From: Spirochaeta thermophila DSM 6578
Lineage (GTDB): Bacteria > Spirochaetota > Spirochaetia > Winmispirales > Winmispiraceae
NCBI RefSeq assembly: GCF_000184345.1
Contig: NC_017583.1
Span: 806,001-870,000 of the forward strand
Length of the DNA stretch: 64,000 bases
Direction of reading: 5' to 3'
Both the position numbers and the translations under genes were made by a program. This document shows positions 23,239 to 32,508 of the stretch, piece by piece (position 1 is the first letter of the stretch; every line of letters starts with the position of its first letter). The notes under the pieces are model-generated. The model saw only the letters and a list, made by a program, of their open reading frames with translations, did no database searches and was not told the DNA's origin.

Positions 23239-24513
23239 ATGAGACGTGTCGCACTGTTTCTCCTGGTGATCTCCTCGACCTGCAGTCTGTTGCTTGCCAC
23301 CGGCACGCAGGAGCAGCAGCAGACAGGTGGCCGTGTGGTGCGCGTGTTCGGCGCGTTCCGCGGTGAAGAGGCCGCCCGTTTCGAGGAGGCCATACGGCCC
23401 TTCGAGGATCGAACCGGGATCGACGTGATCTACGAGGGATCGCCCGAGTTCGAGACCCAGATCTTCGTCCAGGTGGAGGCGGGGACCCCGCCCGACATCG
23501 CCGCCCTCCCCCAGCCCGGGCTCATGAAACGGTTTGCGGGCAAGGGGCAGATCATCCCCCTTCCCGCCGAGGTGGTGGCGAAGATAGACGAAAACTACAA
23601 GCCTGTGTGGAAGGAGCTCGGTTCGTACGAGGGCAAGGTGTACGGCGTGTTCCACCGGGTGAACATCAAGAGCCTCGTCTGGTACCCCAAGAAGTTCTTC
23701 GAGTCGAAGGGATGGAAGATCCCCGCCACGTGGGACGAGCTCATGGCCCTCACCGAGCAGATCGCATCTGAAGGCTACGTGCCCTGGTCCATCGGTATGG
23801 AGAGCGGGACGGCCACGGGGTGGGTCGCCACCGACTGGATGGAGGACATCATGCTTCGGACCGCGGGGCCCGAGGTGTACGACAAGTGGGTGAATCACGA
23901 GATCCCGTTCGACGATCCGGCGGTCAAGCGTGCGGGCGAGATCATGATGGAGATATGGGGTAACGAGCGCTACGTGCTCGGCGGGCCGCAGAATATCCTC
24001 ACCACCCGGTTCCAGGATGCCGTGCTCCCGCTCTTCGAGAATCCTCCCCGGGCCATCCTCCACCGCCAGGGCAACTTCGTGACCGGATTCATGCCAGAGG
24101 AGATCCAGGCCAACCTCGACGAGGAGGTGGGAGTGTTCGCCCTTCCGTCCATCGATCCGCGTTGGGGAACCCCGGTGCTGGGCGGCGGCGACCAGTTCGT
24201 GATGTTCAGGGACACTCCCGAAGTGCGCGCGTTCCTCGAGTTCCTCACCACGTGGGACTCCGCGAAGATCTGGGCGCAGGCCGGTGGGGCACTCTTCCCC
24301 TACAAGAATCAGGACCTCGACGACTACAGCTCCCAGCTCGAGCGGAAGATGGCAGAGATCCTCGTGAACGCCGACGTCTTCAGGTTCGACGCCTCCGACC
24401 TCATGCCCGCCGAAGTGGGTGCCGGAACCTTCTGGACCGGGATGGCGGACCTGGTCTCCGGTGTGCCTCTTGAAACCGTGCTCGACCAGATAGAAGCAAG
24501 CTGGCCCAGGTAA
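23239..24513 (+). CDS. ABC sugar-binding protein (alpha-glucoside, AglE-like)
   Basis: A 424-residue periplasmic or lipid-anchored solute-binding protein of cluster B. The signal peptide MRRVALFLLVISSTCSLLLA could be cut at or after the Cys16 region; the typical lipobox is not perfect. The mature part reads VVRVFGAFRGEEAARFEEAI, PDIAALPQPGLMKRFA, and ends with the usual helix-rich lobe. The sequence is close in style to AglE-type alpha-glucoside binders. RBS AGAGGAG precedes ATG 23239. A strong hairpin follows the gene, a common way to make more binding protein than permease. No ATPase subunit is encoded here; a shared one elsewhere is likely. Confidence 0.92.
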   Translation: MRRVALFLLVISSTCSLLLATGTQEQQQTGGRVVRVFGAFRGEEAARFEEAIRPFEDRTGIDVIYEGSPEFETQIFVQVEAGTPPDIAALPQPGLMKRFAGKGQIIPLPAEVVAKIDENYKPVWKELGSYEGKVYGVFHRVNIKSLVWYPKKFFESKGWKIPATWDELMALTEQIASEGYVPWSIGMESGTATGWVATDWMEDIMLRTAGPEVYDKWVNHEIPFDDPAVKRAGEIMMEIWGNERYVLGGPQNILTTRFQDAVLPLFENPPRAILHRQGNFVTGFMPEEIQANLDEEVGVFALPSIDPRWGTPVLGGGDQFVMFRDTPEVRAFLEFLTTWDSAKIWAQAGGALFPYKNQDLDDYSSQLERKMAEILVNADVFRFDASDLMPAEVGAGTFWTGMADLVSGVPLETVLDQIEASWPR

Positions 24514-24538
24514 AACCCGAGCCAGCTCCGTATGCCGG

Positions 24539-24563
24539 GGCCGAAGCCCCTGGGGCTTCGGCC
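24539..24563 (+). terminator. Intercistronic hairpin after binding-protein gene
   Basis: GGCCGAAGCCCC and GGGGCTTCGGCC pair around a single base, followed by TCCTTCTTCG. It is probably a partial terminator or stabiliser that sets binding protein above permease. Confidence 0.7.
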
Positions 24564-24584
24564 TCCTTCTTCGTGGAGGAAAGT

Positions 24585-25679
24585 ATGCATGGTTCTCATG
24601 AGATTCGCAATACGGGCTTCTTGGCTTCGAGGGTGTTGGCGGGAATCCTCCTCCTCGCAGGGGTGTCGGTGTGGTTCTACGTCGGATTCTCGCTCCTCAA
24701 GGTGATGCGTGAGGCGAGGCTCCTCATGACGCTGCTCGCCATCGTGTGGGGATGCGGGACCCTCCTCGGACTCTTCCTCGCCGCCTGCACGTTGGTACGC
24801 AGCCTTCCCATGGAATGGCAACGGAGGATCGTCCCCTTCGTGTTCGTGGGGCCGGCGGTCCTGGTGATGGGCTGGTATCTCTTCCTCCCCATCGTGCGCA
24901 CGTTCTACCTGAGTTTCTTCGATCGTATGGGTTCCGGGTTCGTGGGACTTGCCAACTACCTCTACATATTCACCGACAGGACGATGCGTATCGCCTTCGT
25001 GAACAACCTCGTCTGGCTCGTGGTGGGCACCGGTCTGGTGGTCTTCTTCGGCCTGGTGGTGGCCCTCCTGGCCGACAGGGTGCCGTTCGAGCGCACGGTC
25101 AAGACGCTCATCTTCCTTCCCATGTCCATCTCGTTCGTGGGGGCGGGGGTGATATGGCGTTTCGTCTATGCCTACCAGCCCCCAGGCTCTCCTCAGTACG
25201 GCGTACTCAACGCCCTCGTGGTGGCCCTTGGAGGGGAGCCGCAGAACTGGATCGTACTGAGGCCGTGGAACACCTTCTTCCTCATCGTGATACTCGTATG
25301 GCTCTATACAGGATTCGCCATGGTGATATTCTCGGCCGCACTCAAGGGTATCCCAAAGGAGCTCAGGGAGGCGGCCCACATCGACGGGGCGGGGGAACTC
25401 GTCACCACGGTGAAGATACTCATCCCCTGTATCAAGGGAACGATCGTCTCGGTCTCCACGACCATCATACTGGTGACGCTCAAGATCTTCGACATCGTCT
25501 ACACCATGACGAACGGACTCTACGGTACCGAGGTGCTCGCGAGCCAGCAGTACAAGCAGATGTTCAAGTTCCTCCACTACGGGAGGGGTTCGGCGATCGC
25601 GGTGGTCATATTCCTGGCCGTGATTCCCATCATCTGGTACAACCTCAGACAGTTCGGGAGAAGGGAGGTATTCAAATGA
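24585..25679 (+). CDS. ABC sugar transporter permease 1
   Basis: A 364-residue inner-membrane permease from ATG 24585 (ribosome site GGAGGAAAGT). It has two extra N-terminal membrane segments (to about residue 75) ahead of the six-helix core, a feature of AglF/MalF-like permeases. The EAA motif is visible as ELREAAHIDGAGELVTTVKI, the coupling site for the ATPase. Its TGA overlaps the next ATG (ATGA), so the two permeases are translationally coupled. Confidence 0.93.
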   Translation: MHGSHEIRNTGFLASRVLAGILLLAGVSVWFYVGFSLLKVMREARLLMTLLAIVWGCGTLLGLFLAACTLVRSLPMEWQRRIVPFVFVGPAVLVMGWYLFLPIVRTFYLSFFDRMGSGFVGLANYLYIFTDRTMRIAFVNNLVWLVVGTGLVVFFGLVVALLADRVPFERTVKTLIFLPMSISFVGAGVIWRFVYAYQPPGSPQYGVLNALVVALGGEPQNWIVLRPWNTFFLIVILVWLYTGFAMVIFSAALKGIPKELREAAHIDGAGELVTTVKILIPCIKGTIVSVSTTIILVTLKIFDIVYTMTNGLYGTEVLASQQYKQMFKFLHYGRGSAIAVVIFLAVIPIIWYNLRQFGRREVFK

Positions 25680-26575
25680 GAGAGATGTCCACGGTTCGGC
25701 GGGTGATCATGGGGCTCATCCTCGCAGTGCTCTGCGCGGTCTGGACCATACCTACCCTGGGGCTCTTCATCACCTCCTTGCGGCCCAGAGAGGAGGCAAC
25801 CAGATCGGGATGGTGGACGGTCTTCTCCTCTCCAGGCGGGCTCACCCTGGAGAACTACCGCCAGGTGCTCGCAGGGGCCGACTACTCCTACATCACCCGA
25901 GACGGCAGGAAGGTGACCGTGCGCGGGGACAATATGGCTTCAGCTTTCTTCAACAGCCTCGCGGTGACCATTCCCTCGGTGATCATACCCATCTTCCTCG
26001 CCGCCCTCGCGGCCTATGGCTTCGCCTGGCTCGACTTCCCCGGAAGGAAGCTGCTCTTCACCCTCATCGTCTCACTCCTCGTGGTGCCGCTTCAGGTGGC
26101 GCTCATTCCCATCCTCAGGGATTACCAGAAGATAGGTCTCAACGGCACCTTTCTGGGCATCTGGCTGGCCCATACGGGGTTCGGCCTCCCCCTTGCCACG
26201 TACCTGCTCTTCAACTACATCTCCACCATCCCCAGGAGCATCATCGAGAGCTCGCTCATCGACGGGGCCGACCACTTCCAGATCTTCACGCGGCTCATCG
26301 TGCCGCTCTCGGCTCCGGCGCTCGCGAGCTTTGCCATCTTCCAGTTCCTCTGGGTGTGGAACGACCTGCTGGTGGCCCTGGTGTTCTTGAGCGGCGTGGG
26401 CCAGAACATGGAGGTGCTCACCCAGCGACTCCTCAACATGGTGGATACCAGGGGCCAGAACTGGCACCTGCTCACGTCGGGGGCTTTCGTCACCATGTTA
26501 CTCCCGGTGATCGTCTTCCTCGGGTTGCAGAAGTACTTCGTGCGTGGTCTCATGGAGGGATCCATAAAGGGCTGA
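25676..26575 (+). CDS. ABC sugar transporter permease 2
   Basis: A 299-residue inner-membrane permease that pairs with the preceding one. Six membrane segments are visible, starting VIMGLILAVLCAVWTIPTLG. A charged periplasmic loop follows (YSYITRDGRKVTVRG), typical of AglG-like proteins. The EAA loop is IIESSLIDGADHFQIFTRLI. The start is fixed by the ATGA overlap. The last segment QKYFVRGLMEGSIKG is the usual MalG-type C-terminus. Confidence 0.93.
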   Translation: MREMSTVRRVIMGLILAVLCAVWTIPTLGLFITSLRPREEATRSGWWTVFSSPGGLTLENYRQVLAGADYSYITRDGRKVTVRGDNMASAFFNSLAVTIPSVIIPIFLAALAAYGFAWLDFPGRKLLFTLIVSLLVVPLQVALIPILRDYQKIGLNGTFLGIWLAHTGFGLPLATYLLFNYISTIPRSIIESSLIDGADHFQIFTRLIVPLSAPALASFAIFQFLWVWNDLLVALVFLSGVGQNMEVLTQRLLNMVDTRGQNWHLLTSGAFVTMLLPVIVFLGLQKYFVRGLMEGSIKG

Positions 26576-26627
26576 AAGCCGGGACGCACGCGATACTCGC
26601 GAGTCTACTCGAAAGAAAGGAAGGAGC

Positions 26628-28268
26628 ATGTCTCGACAGTGGTGGAAAGAGGCGATCGTCTATCAGATCTATCCGCGTAGTTTCATGGACAGCAACGGCG
26701 ACGGAATCGGTGATCTGAGAGGGATCATCCAGAGGATCGACTACCTCGTTTCCCTGGGGGTGGACGCCGTGTGGCTCAATCCTGTGTACCGCTCTCCCAA
26801 CGTGGACAACGGCTACGACATCAGCGACTTCTTCTCCATCATGGAGGAGTTCGGCAGCATGGAGGACTGGGAGGAGCTTCTCAGTGCCCTCCATGCGAGG
26901 GGCATCCGCCTGGTCATGGATCTGGTGCTCAACCACACCTCGGATCAGCACCCGTGGTTCATCGCCTCCCGATCTTCGCGGGATGATCCCTACCGGCACT
27001 ACTACATATGGCGCGACCGGCCGAACAACTGGCGCTCGCTCTTCGAAGGCCCGGCATGGGAGTACGACGAGGCCACGGGGGAGTACTACCTCCACGTCTT
27101 CGCCAGGGAACAGCCAGATCTCAACTGGGCGTACCCGCCGCTCAGGGAAGAGCTGTATCGCATGGTCAACTGGTGGCTCGACAAGGGGATAGACGGATTC
27201 CGGCTCGACGCGATAAGTGTGATATCAAAACATCCCGATTTCCCCGACGGCGAAGAGGTGGGCCCCGATGGTCTCGCCCCCGGGACGCCGTACTTCATGA
27301 ACGGCCCGCACCTCGGGGAGTATCTCGAAGAGCTCTACCGGCGCTGTTTCCATGGGAGGGACGTGCTCACCGTGGGGGAGTGTGCGGGTGTCCACCCGGA
27401 CGATCTCCCCCATCTCGTAGGCGACGACAAGGCCCTCAAGAGCATCTTTTTCATGGACCACATGTTCCTCGACCTTGGGCCCGACGGGTACCGATTCGGC
27501 AACCCCTACCCCTATCCCTGGCGGTGGTCGCAGTTCAAGCGCATCGTGCATACCTGGTACCGGGCCTTCTCCCGCGCAGGGTGGATGAGCTTCTACCTGG
27601 GCAACCACGACTTTCCCCGCTGTATCTCGCGTTTCGGCTGCGACGGGGAGTACTGGCTCCCCTCGGGCAAGCTGCTCGCCACCCTGCTGCTCACCATGCC
27701 GGGGACGATCTACCTCTATCAGGGTGACGAAATAGGGATGACCAATGCCCACTTCACCTCCATAGAGAGCTACCGAGACGTGGAGACCCTCAACTACTAC
27801 CGACGGGCCATGGAGGAGGGGAGGGACACGGGAGAGGTGATGGCCGAGATCATGGCGAGGAGCAGGGACAACGCGCGGACCCCCATGCAGTGGTCATCAG
27901 CCCCTCACGCGGGATTCACCACGGGCGAGCCGTGGATACCGCTCAACCCCAACTATCGAACCATCAACGTGGCTCGGCAGGAGAGCGACCGCGACTCCCT
28001 GCTCTCCTACTACAGGCGGCTCATCCGCATGAGGAAGGAACACGCCGACGTCCTGGTCTACGGCGACCTCCTGATGCGCGATCTCGACTCGGACCACCTG
28101 TGGGTCTACGACCGGACGGCAGGGCACGGTGGATTCAGGATCGTGCTCAACCTCACCCCTGAGGAACAGGAATGGGAAGAAGGGGATGCTGCCCTCGTTC
28201 TCTCCTCTCTGGGTGATGCGGAGACCGGAAGGCTCCGACCCTATGAGGCGCGCATCTACAGGATCTAG
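26628..28268 (+). CDS. GH13 alpha-glucosidase (oligo-1,6-glucosidase/AglA type)
   Basis: A 546-residue cytoplasmic enzyme without a signal peptide; hydrolyses imported alpha-glucosides or isomalto-oligosaccharides. The family regions are clear: WWKEAIVYQIYPRSF, DLVLNHTSDQHPWF, GFRLDAI (nucleophile Asp), LTVGECAG (acid/base Glu) and FYLGNHDFPR (third Asp). The start MSRQWW follows GGAAGGAG. Being last in the LacI-ABC operon fits intracellular hydrolysis of the ABC substrate. The exact linkage preference cannot be read reliably. Confidence 0.94.
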   Translation: MSRQWWKEAIVYQIYPRSFMDSNGDGIGDLRGIIQRIDYLVSLGVDAVWLNPVYRSPNVDNGYDISDFFSIMEEFGSMEDWEELLSALHARGIRLVMDLVLNHTSDQHPWFIASRSSRDDPYRHYYIWRDRPNNWRSLFEGPAWEYDEATGEYYLHVFAREQPDLNWAYPPLREELYRMVNWWLDKGIDGFRLDAISVISKHPDFPDGEEVGPDGLAPGTPYFMNGPHLGEYLEELYRRCFHGRDVLTVGECAGVHPDDLPHLVGDDKALKSIFFMDHMFLDLGPDGYRFGNPYPYPWRWSQFKRIVHTWYRAFSRAGWMSFYLGNHDFPRCISRFGCDGEYWLPSGKLLATLLLTMPGTIYLYQGDEIGMTNAHFTSIESYRDVETLNYYRRAMEEGRDTGEVMAEIMARSRDNARTPMQWSSAPHAGFTTGEPWIPLNPNYRTINVARQESDRDSLLSYYRRLIRMRKEHADVLVYGDLLMRDLDSDHLWVYDRTAGHGGFRIVLNLTPEEQEWEEGDAALVLSSLGDAETGRLRPYEARIYRI

Positions 28269-28283
28269 CTTTCCACGCACATG

Positions 28284-28318
28284 AAAAAGAGAGGGGCGCT
28301 GTGCCCCTCTCTTTTTTC
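28284..28318. terminator. Bidirectional terminator between GH13 and copA
   Basis: A perfect 14-bp stem (AAAAAGAGAGGGGC and its complement) with a 5-base loop has T-runs on both strands, serving the + sugar operon and the convergent - copA gene. Confidence 0.92.
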
Positions 28319-28335
28319 CTGGAACCGTTTCTATG

Positions 28336-30798
28336 TCACAGCCTCGCCCGGCGCAGCCTCAGCGAATTGGTCACCACGTTCACCGAACTGGCCGCCATGG
28401 CGATCTCTGCCACCACCGGGTGGAGCAGGCCCAGCACTGCGATGGGTATGGCGATCACGTTGTAGAAGAATGCCCAGAAGAGGTTCTGCCGGATCTTGCG
28501 GAACGTGGCGCGCGAGAGCCCGATGGCCCGCGGCACTCCCAGCATGTTCTCCGAGACCAGGGTGATGTCCGCCGACTCTATGGCGATGTCGGTCCCCGTG
28601 CCGATGGCGATCCCCACATCCGCCTGGGTGAGGGCGGGGGCGTCGTTGATCCCGTCTCCCACCATGGCCACCACCCGGCCCTGAGCCTGAAGCTCCCTGA
28701 TGACCCCGATCTTGTCCTGGGGCAGGAGCCGGGCGCGCACCTCGTCGATCCCCACCTGGGAGGCGATGGCCCGGGCCGCCCGCTCGTTGTCGCCGGTGAG
28801 CATGATGCAGCGGATCCCGAGCTCCTTCAGGGCCTCCACCGCCTCCTTCGAGGAGGGCTTGAGTGTATCCGCCAGGCTCACGAGCCCCACGAGCCTCCCG
28901 TCCTGCGCCACCCACACCACGGTCTCGCCCCTGCCGTAGGCCGCCTCCGCCTCCCCTGCGAAGCCCTCCGTCGCCACCCCCTCCTCCTCCAGCCACTCCT
29001 GCCTCCCGGCCAGGACCACGCTCCCCCCCACCACGCCGCGCACCCCCTTGCCCGGCACCGCCTCCACCCCCTGCGCCTGCGCACCTCCTGCCCCTCGCTC
29101 CTCCGCCCACGCGCACACCGCGCGCGCGAGCGGGTGCTCAGAAGCCGACTCCACCGCCCACAGGAGCCGCGCGAGCTCCTCCTCACCCCCCGGCGCCCAC
29201 ACGCCCACCACCCGGGGCTTCCCCTCGGTGAGCGTCCCGGTCTTGTCGAAGACCACATCCTGCACGCTCTGGGCGATCTGGATGGCCTTGCCGCTCCGTA
29301 TGAGAATCCCGTGCTCGGCCCCCAGCCCCATACCCACCATGAGGGCCGTGGGCGTGGCGAGTCCCAGGGCGCACGGACATGCGATCACCAGGGTGGCGAT
29401 GGCGGCGAACAGGGCCATGGACACCACTCCCCGCGAGGGATCCACCCATGGGAGGAACCCCGCCGCCCAGCGCATCACCTCGCCGAGCGCCTCGGGGAGG
29501 AGGAGCCACACCACGAAGGTGGCGGCAGAGATCGAGAGCACCACCGGCACGAACACCGCCGTCACCCTGTCGGCGAACTCCTGGATGGGCACCTTGCTCG
29601 CCTGCGCCTCCTGCACCATCCGGGCCACCTGCGCGAGGAACGTCTCCTTGCCCACCTTCTCGATACGCACCGTGATCGCCCCCTGCTGGTTCACCGTGGC
29701 CCCTATCACCTGATCCCCCGGCCCCCTGTCTGCCGGCACCGACTCACCGGTGGCGATCGACTCGTCCACCGCGGTATGCCCCTCCACGATCACCCCGTCG
29801 GAGGGGATCTTCTCGCCCGGCCGTACGAGCACCAGGTCTCCCTTCCTGAGGGCCTGCACCGGCACGTCCTCGATCTGCCCGTCCTCCCGGATCCGGTGGG
29901 CCACCTTGGCCCCCAGCTCGAGGAGGCGCCGTATCGCCTGTGAGGCCCTGCCGGTGGCCACCAGCTTGAGGTAGTTGCCAATGAGGTGGATGGAGAGGAT
30001 CATGGCCCCCACGAGGGAGAAATCTTCGATATCCACTCCCACCTGCCGGAGCACACCTGTGGAGAGCGAGGCGAGGGCCCCTATACCGATGAGGGAATCC
30101 ATGGTGAACGAGAGATGCCTGAAGGCGTACCAGGTGGACTTCACCACCGGCCAGCCCAGAGCCAGCACCACGATACCTGCGATCGCAAGGTCCAGCCAGG
30201 GGACGATCGCCACAGGAACGAGGGAGATACCGAAGAACATCCTCATCACCATGAGCACGGCCGCAGGACCGGTGAGGACCCATGCCGCAATGAGCCTGCG
30301 CCGCTCCTGTCTGAGGTACCGCTCCTCGGCATCCTCCTCCTCTTCCCACAGGAGCCTGTAGCCCGCATCCTCCACCGCGTGGGCGAGCACCTCGTCCGGC
30401 ACCTCCTCCTGCAGCACCACCCGCGCCTCGCCCGAGGCAAAGGAGACCTCGGCCTCCTGCACACCCTCCACCTTCTCGAGGGCCCGCTTCACCCGCTGGG
30501 CGCACGAGGTGCAGCTCATCCCCTCCACCCGGTAGGTCTTCACCGCCACCTCTCCCACCTCTGCGAGTCGGGCGCGGTAGCCTGCCTCCTCCACCGCCTT
30601 GAGGAGCTCCTCCATGGCAACCGCCCCTTCCACCACCACCTTGGCCCTGTGGGACGGAAAGTCCACCTCGGCCTCCCGCACGCCCTCGCGGGAGGAGAGC
30701 GCCTTCTTCACCCGCTGGGCGCACGAGGTGCAACTCATCCCCTCTATATCGAGCACAAGGGGCCGCACCCCTCTCATCTCTCTCGTTCGTTCGGCCAT
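28336..30798 (-). CDS. copA: CopA copper-exporting P1B-type ATPase
   Basis: An 820-residue inner-membrane Cu(I) pump. Two N-terminal HMA domains each carry GMSCTSCAQRVK (residues about 18-29 and 91-102). About eight membrane segments follow, with CPCALG in helix 6, the copper path. The phosphorylation site is DKTGTLTEGKP, and the hinge MVGDGINDAPAL. This is the P1B-1 type. ATG 30798 is preceded by AAGGAG, 5 bases away. It is third in a - operon after the SHOCT and LDCC-CopZ genes; the hairpin at 30872-30897 lies between. Confidence 0.96.
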   Translation of the reverse strand: MAERTREMRGVRPLVLDIEGMSCTSCAQRVKKALSSREGVREAEVDFPSHRAKVVVEGAVAMEELLKAVEEAGYRARLAEVGEVAVKTYRVEGMSCTSCAQRVKRALEKVEGVQEAEVSFASGEARVVLQEEVPDEVLAHAVEDAGYRLLWEEEEDAEERYLRQERRRLIAAWVLTGPAAVLMVMRMFFGISLVPVAIVPWLDLAIAGIVVLALGWPVVKSTWYAFRHLSFTMDSLIGIGALASLSTGVLRQVGVDIEDFSLVGAMILSIHLIGNYLKLVATGRASQAIRRLLELGAKVAHRIREDGQIEDVPVQALRKGDLVLVRPGEKIPSDGVIVEGHTAVDESIATGESVPADRGPGDQVIGATVNQQGAITVRIEKVGKETFLAQVARMVQEAQASKVPIQEFADRVTAVFVPVVLSISAATFVVWLLLPEALGEVMRWAAGFLPWVDPSRGVVSMALFAAIATLVIACPCALGLATPTALMVGMGLGAEHGILIRSGKAIQIAQSVQDVVFDKTGTLTEGKPRVVGVWAPGGEEELARLLWAVESASEHPLARAVCAWAEERGAGGAQAQGVEAVPGKGVRGVVGGSVVLAGRQEWLEEEGVATEGFAGEAEAAYGRGETVVWVAQDGRLVGLVSLADTLKPSSKEAVEALKELGIRCIMLTGDNERAARAIASQVGIDEVRARLLPQDKIGVIRELQAQGRVVAMVGDGINDAPALTQADVGIAIGTGTDIAIESADITLVSENMLGVPRAIGLSRATFRKIRQNLFWAFFYNVIAIPIAVLGLLHPVVAEIAMAASSVNVVTNSLRLRRARL

Positions 30799-30871
30799 GA
30801 CCACTCCTTCACATGATATCCCATAAGATACAGACAGAGATCCCCCCCGTCATCCGGGAGAGCCGCCTATC

Positions 30872-30897
30872 GAAAAAGGGGCGCGAGCGCGCCCCTT
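30872..30897 (-). terminator. Hairpin between copZ-like and copA genes
   Basis: On - AAGGGGCGCG and CGCGCCCCTT pair around a short loop and are followed by TTTC. It may partly stop transcription so that chaperone exceeds pump. Confidence 0.75.
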
Positions 30898-30900
30898 CAC

Positions 30901-31356
30901 TCACGAGGCGATCTTCGCCGTGTAGCCCGCCTCTTCCACCGCCTTCACTAAGGCCTGAGGATCCACCTGCCCCTCCACCTCCACCTCTGCACTCCCTATC
31001 CTTACCTTCGCATCCTTCACGCCCTCCTGCTTCACGAGGGCACTCTTCACTGACATGACGCAGTGATCGCACGTCATGCCTTCGATCGTGAGGCGTATGG
31101 TCGTCGCCATCCTGGAACCTCCCGTGGTAATGGATTGGTATGCCTGCAGGTACGTGTCGTACTCACCTGCAGGGACTGCTGCCTCCTCCGTAGGGAGCCT
31201 CCTCTTCCTCGCCACAGAAGAGGAGCCCGGCTGTTTGCCAGGGAGGTTGCAGCAGTCAAGGTTTCCGGAGGTCCCGAAGGTCCGGGTGTTCTCTCTTGCG
31301 AGGGAGTCGATCCAGCGCTTCACGCCCTCTTTGAGTGAGGAGAAAAGACCTGCCAT
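30901..31356 (-). CDS. LDCC-motif metal-binding protein fused to CopZ-type copper chaperone
   Basis: The 151-residue frame has a strong start at ATG 31356 (CTGGAGGAGGTATGT). Residues 1-47 form an amphipathic helix then SGNLDCCNLPGKQ, the LDCC motif of small putative metal-binding proteins normally separate. Residues 83-151 are a complete CopZ/HMA domain (RLTIEGMTCDHCVMSVKSAL). An internal ATG at 31110 has its own GGGAGG ribosome site 7 bases away, so free CopZ (69 residues) may also be made. It sits directly before copA, with which CopZ exchanges Cu(I). The linker (48-82) is polar. Confidence 0.85.
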   Translation of the reverse strand: MAGLFSSLKEGVKRWIDSLARENTRTFGTSGNLDCCNLPGKQPGSSSVARKRRLPTEEAAVPAGEYDTYLQAYQSITTGGSRMATTIRLTIEGMTCDHCVMSVKSALVKQEGVKDAKVRIGSAEVEVEGQVDPQALVKAVEEAGYTAKIAS

Positions 31357-31386
31357 ACATACCTCCTCCAGGTAGTGCCGCTCCTC

Positions 31387-32037
31387 CTAAGAGGAGAGGA
31401 TGCGGCTCTTCAGACGTTCGTACTCCTCCTCGGTGATCTCGCCCCTCGCGAGACGGGCCTTGAGCACCGAGAGAGGATCCTCCTGCCCTCCCAGCGATCG
31501 GAAGATACCCCGATTCTGCTGGAGGAGCACGATGAGTGCGGCGATGATACCCGCAAGGATGAGAAATCCAAAGATCATCATGATGATACCTCCGTATCTG
31601 TACCAGAAGGTGCCGGGTTCGCCCCCGGCCCATCCGTACATCATCCAGGGACCCATACCGGCCCCCATCGTACCAGGACCCATCATCCCCCACCCCCAGA
31701 GGTCCTCCCTGCCATTCACCAGCGCCACCAGGTAGCGGTAGCCCATGGCCCTGTGCATGGCGGCGAGGCTCTCCGAACCCTCCCCCCCCATCATGGCGTC
31801 CATGATCTCGTGTGCCTCGCCGGGGTGCGCCTCTTCCATCACCGCATCGCCCAGCTCCTCGAGGAGCTCCGACGCCACCCTGTCGGGATCCACGTCCTGA
31901 ATCCGCTCTACCCCCTGGGATGCCATGATCTCCTGGAGCACCACCTCCACACTGAGTCCCTCGTGACCCTCCTCATCGGCCGCCATCCCCAGAAGGGGAG
32001 AGAAGAGAACCACTCCTACCAAAAGCCATCGTTTCAT
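31387..32037 (-). CDS. Membrane protein with SHOCT domain in copper operon
   Basis: A 216-residue exported protein: signal peptide MKRWLLVGVVLFSPLLGMAA, an acidic helical part (25-90), a Met/Gly/Trp-rich stretch (GWGMMGPGTMGAGMGPWMMY) that looks fit for Cu(I) binding, one membrane helix (about 150-172), and a C-terminal SHOCT motif (DPLSVLKARLARGEITEEEY). SHOCT proteins are short oligomerisation modules at membrane protein ends. The Met-rich loop and position ahead of LDCC-CopZ and CopA suggest periplasmic copper capture. RBS GGAGG precedes ATG 32037. Confidence 0.8.
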   Translation of the reverse strand: MKRWLLVGVVLFSPLLGMAADEEGHEGLSVEVVLQEIMASQGVERIQDVDPDRVASELLEELGDAVMEEAHPGEAHEIMDAMMGGEGSESLAAMHRAMGYRYLVALVNGREDLWGWGMMGPGTMGAGMGPWMMYGWAGGEPGTFWYRYGGIIMMIFGFLILAGIIAALIVLLQQNRGIFRSLGGQEDPLSVLKARLARGEITEEEYERLKSRILSS

Positions 32038-32054
32038 ACGTCCTCCATGAGAAT

Positions 32055-32083
32055 ATAGTACTAAAATCTACAACATAAAACAA
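32055..32083 (-). promoter_or_regulatory. Promoter of SHOCT-copZ-copA operon
   Basis: On - TTGTTT (32083-32078) and TACTAT (32060-32055), 17 bp apart, lie 18 bases before ATG 32037. Confidence 0.55.
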
Positions 32084-32130
32084 GAAAACCAATGAAATGT
32101 TACAGATTTGTATATAAAAATTATAAGATT

Positions 32131-32360
32131 TTATGGATCATAGTTTCCTTTATCCTTACTTGCTAATCCCAAAAGCGCTGCACCCAGGTATCCCCCGGCG
32201 GCGAGGAAGAGAAGGGAGCTGAATCCCCACTGTACTGCGGACAGGAGGCCTACCCCCCTGCGATCATGCTCCCTGCACTGTTGAGGGCGATGGCCTCAGG
32301 GACGAGATCCGGCTCTGTCCGATTGTGGAATAGGGAGAAAAGCATTCCTAATGAAGCCTA
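32131..32360 (-). pseudogene. Remnant of a membrane transporter C-terminus
   Basis: Two overlapping - frames give protein-like text: FHNRTEPDLVPEAIALNSAG then SMIAGG and a stop near 32260, continued in another frame as LLSAVQWGFSSLLFLAAGGY, then LGAALLGLASKDKGNYDP and TAA (32133-32131). Together they resemble the last two membrane helices of an MFS-type permease (compare the ALNSxxxxxA pattern), with a frameshift and no 5' part. This fills the otherwise empty 32041-32508 gap. Confidence 0.5.
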
Positions 32361-32508
32361 ACTGAACCGCAAGGAGGAGTAAGGAATCGCACTTCGACTG
32401 TGGAACCAGGCTTGATTATTGAACAACTCAATTATCTCCTGAGTAGAGACAAAATACTTACTGTGTAGGGAGGTGACTTTAAAAATTGCTAATTTTCTCA
32501 AGAAAAGA

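Noticed and set aside
22270-24063. 597-codon - open frame over the LacI and binding-protein genes
   Set aside because: Antisense shadow crossing two well-defined genes and a promoter-free junction.
24746-25675. Upstream extension of permease 2
   Set aside because: That part is out of frame with permease 1; the ATGA overlap and SD fix the start at 25676.
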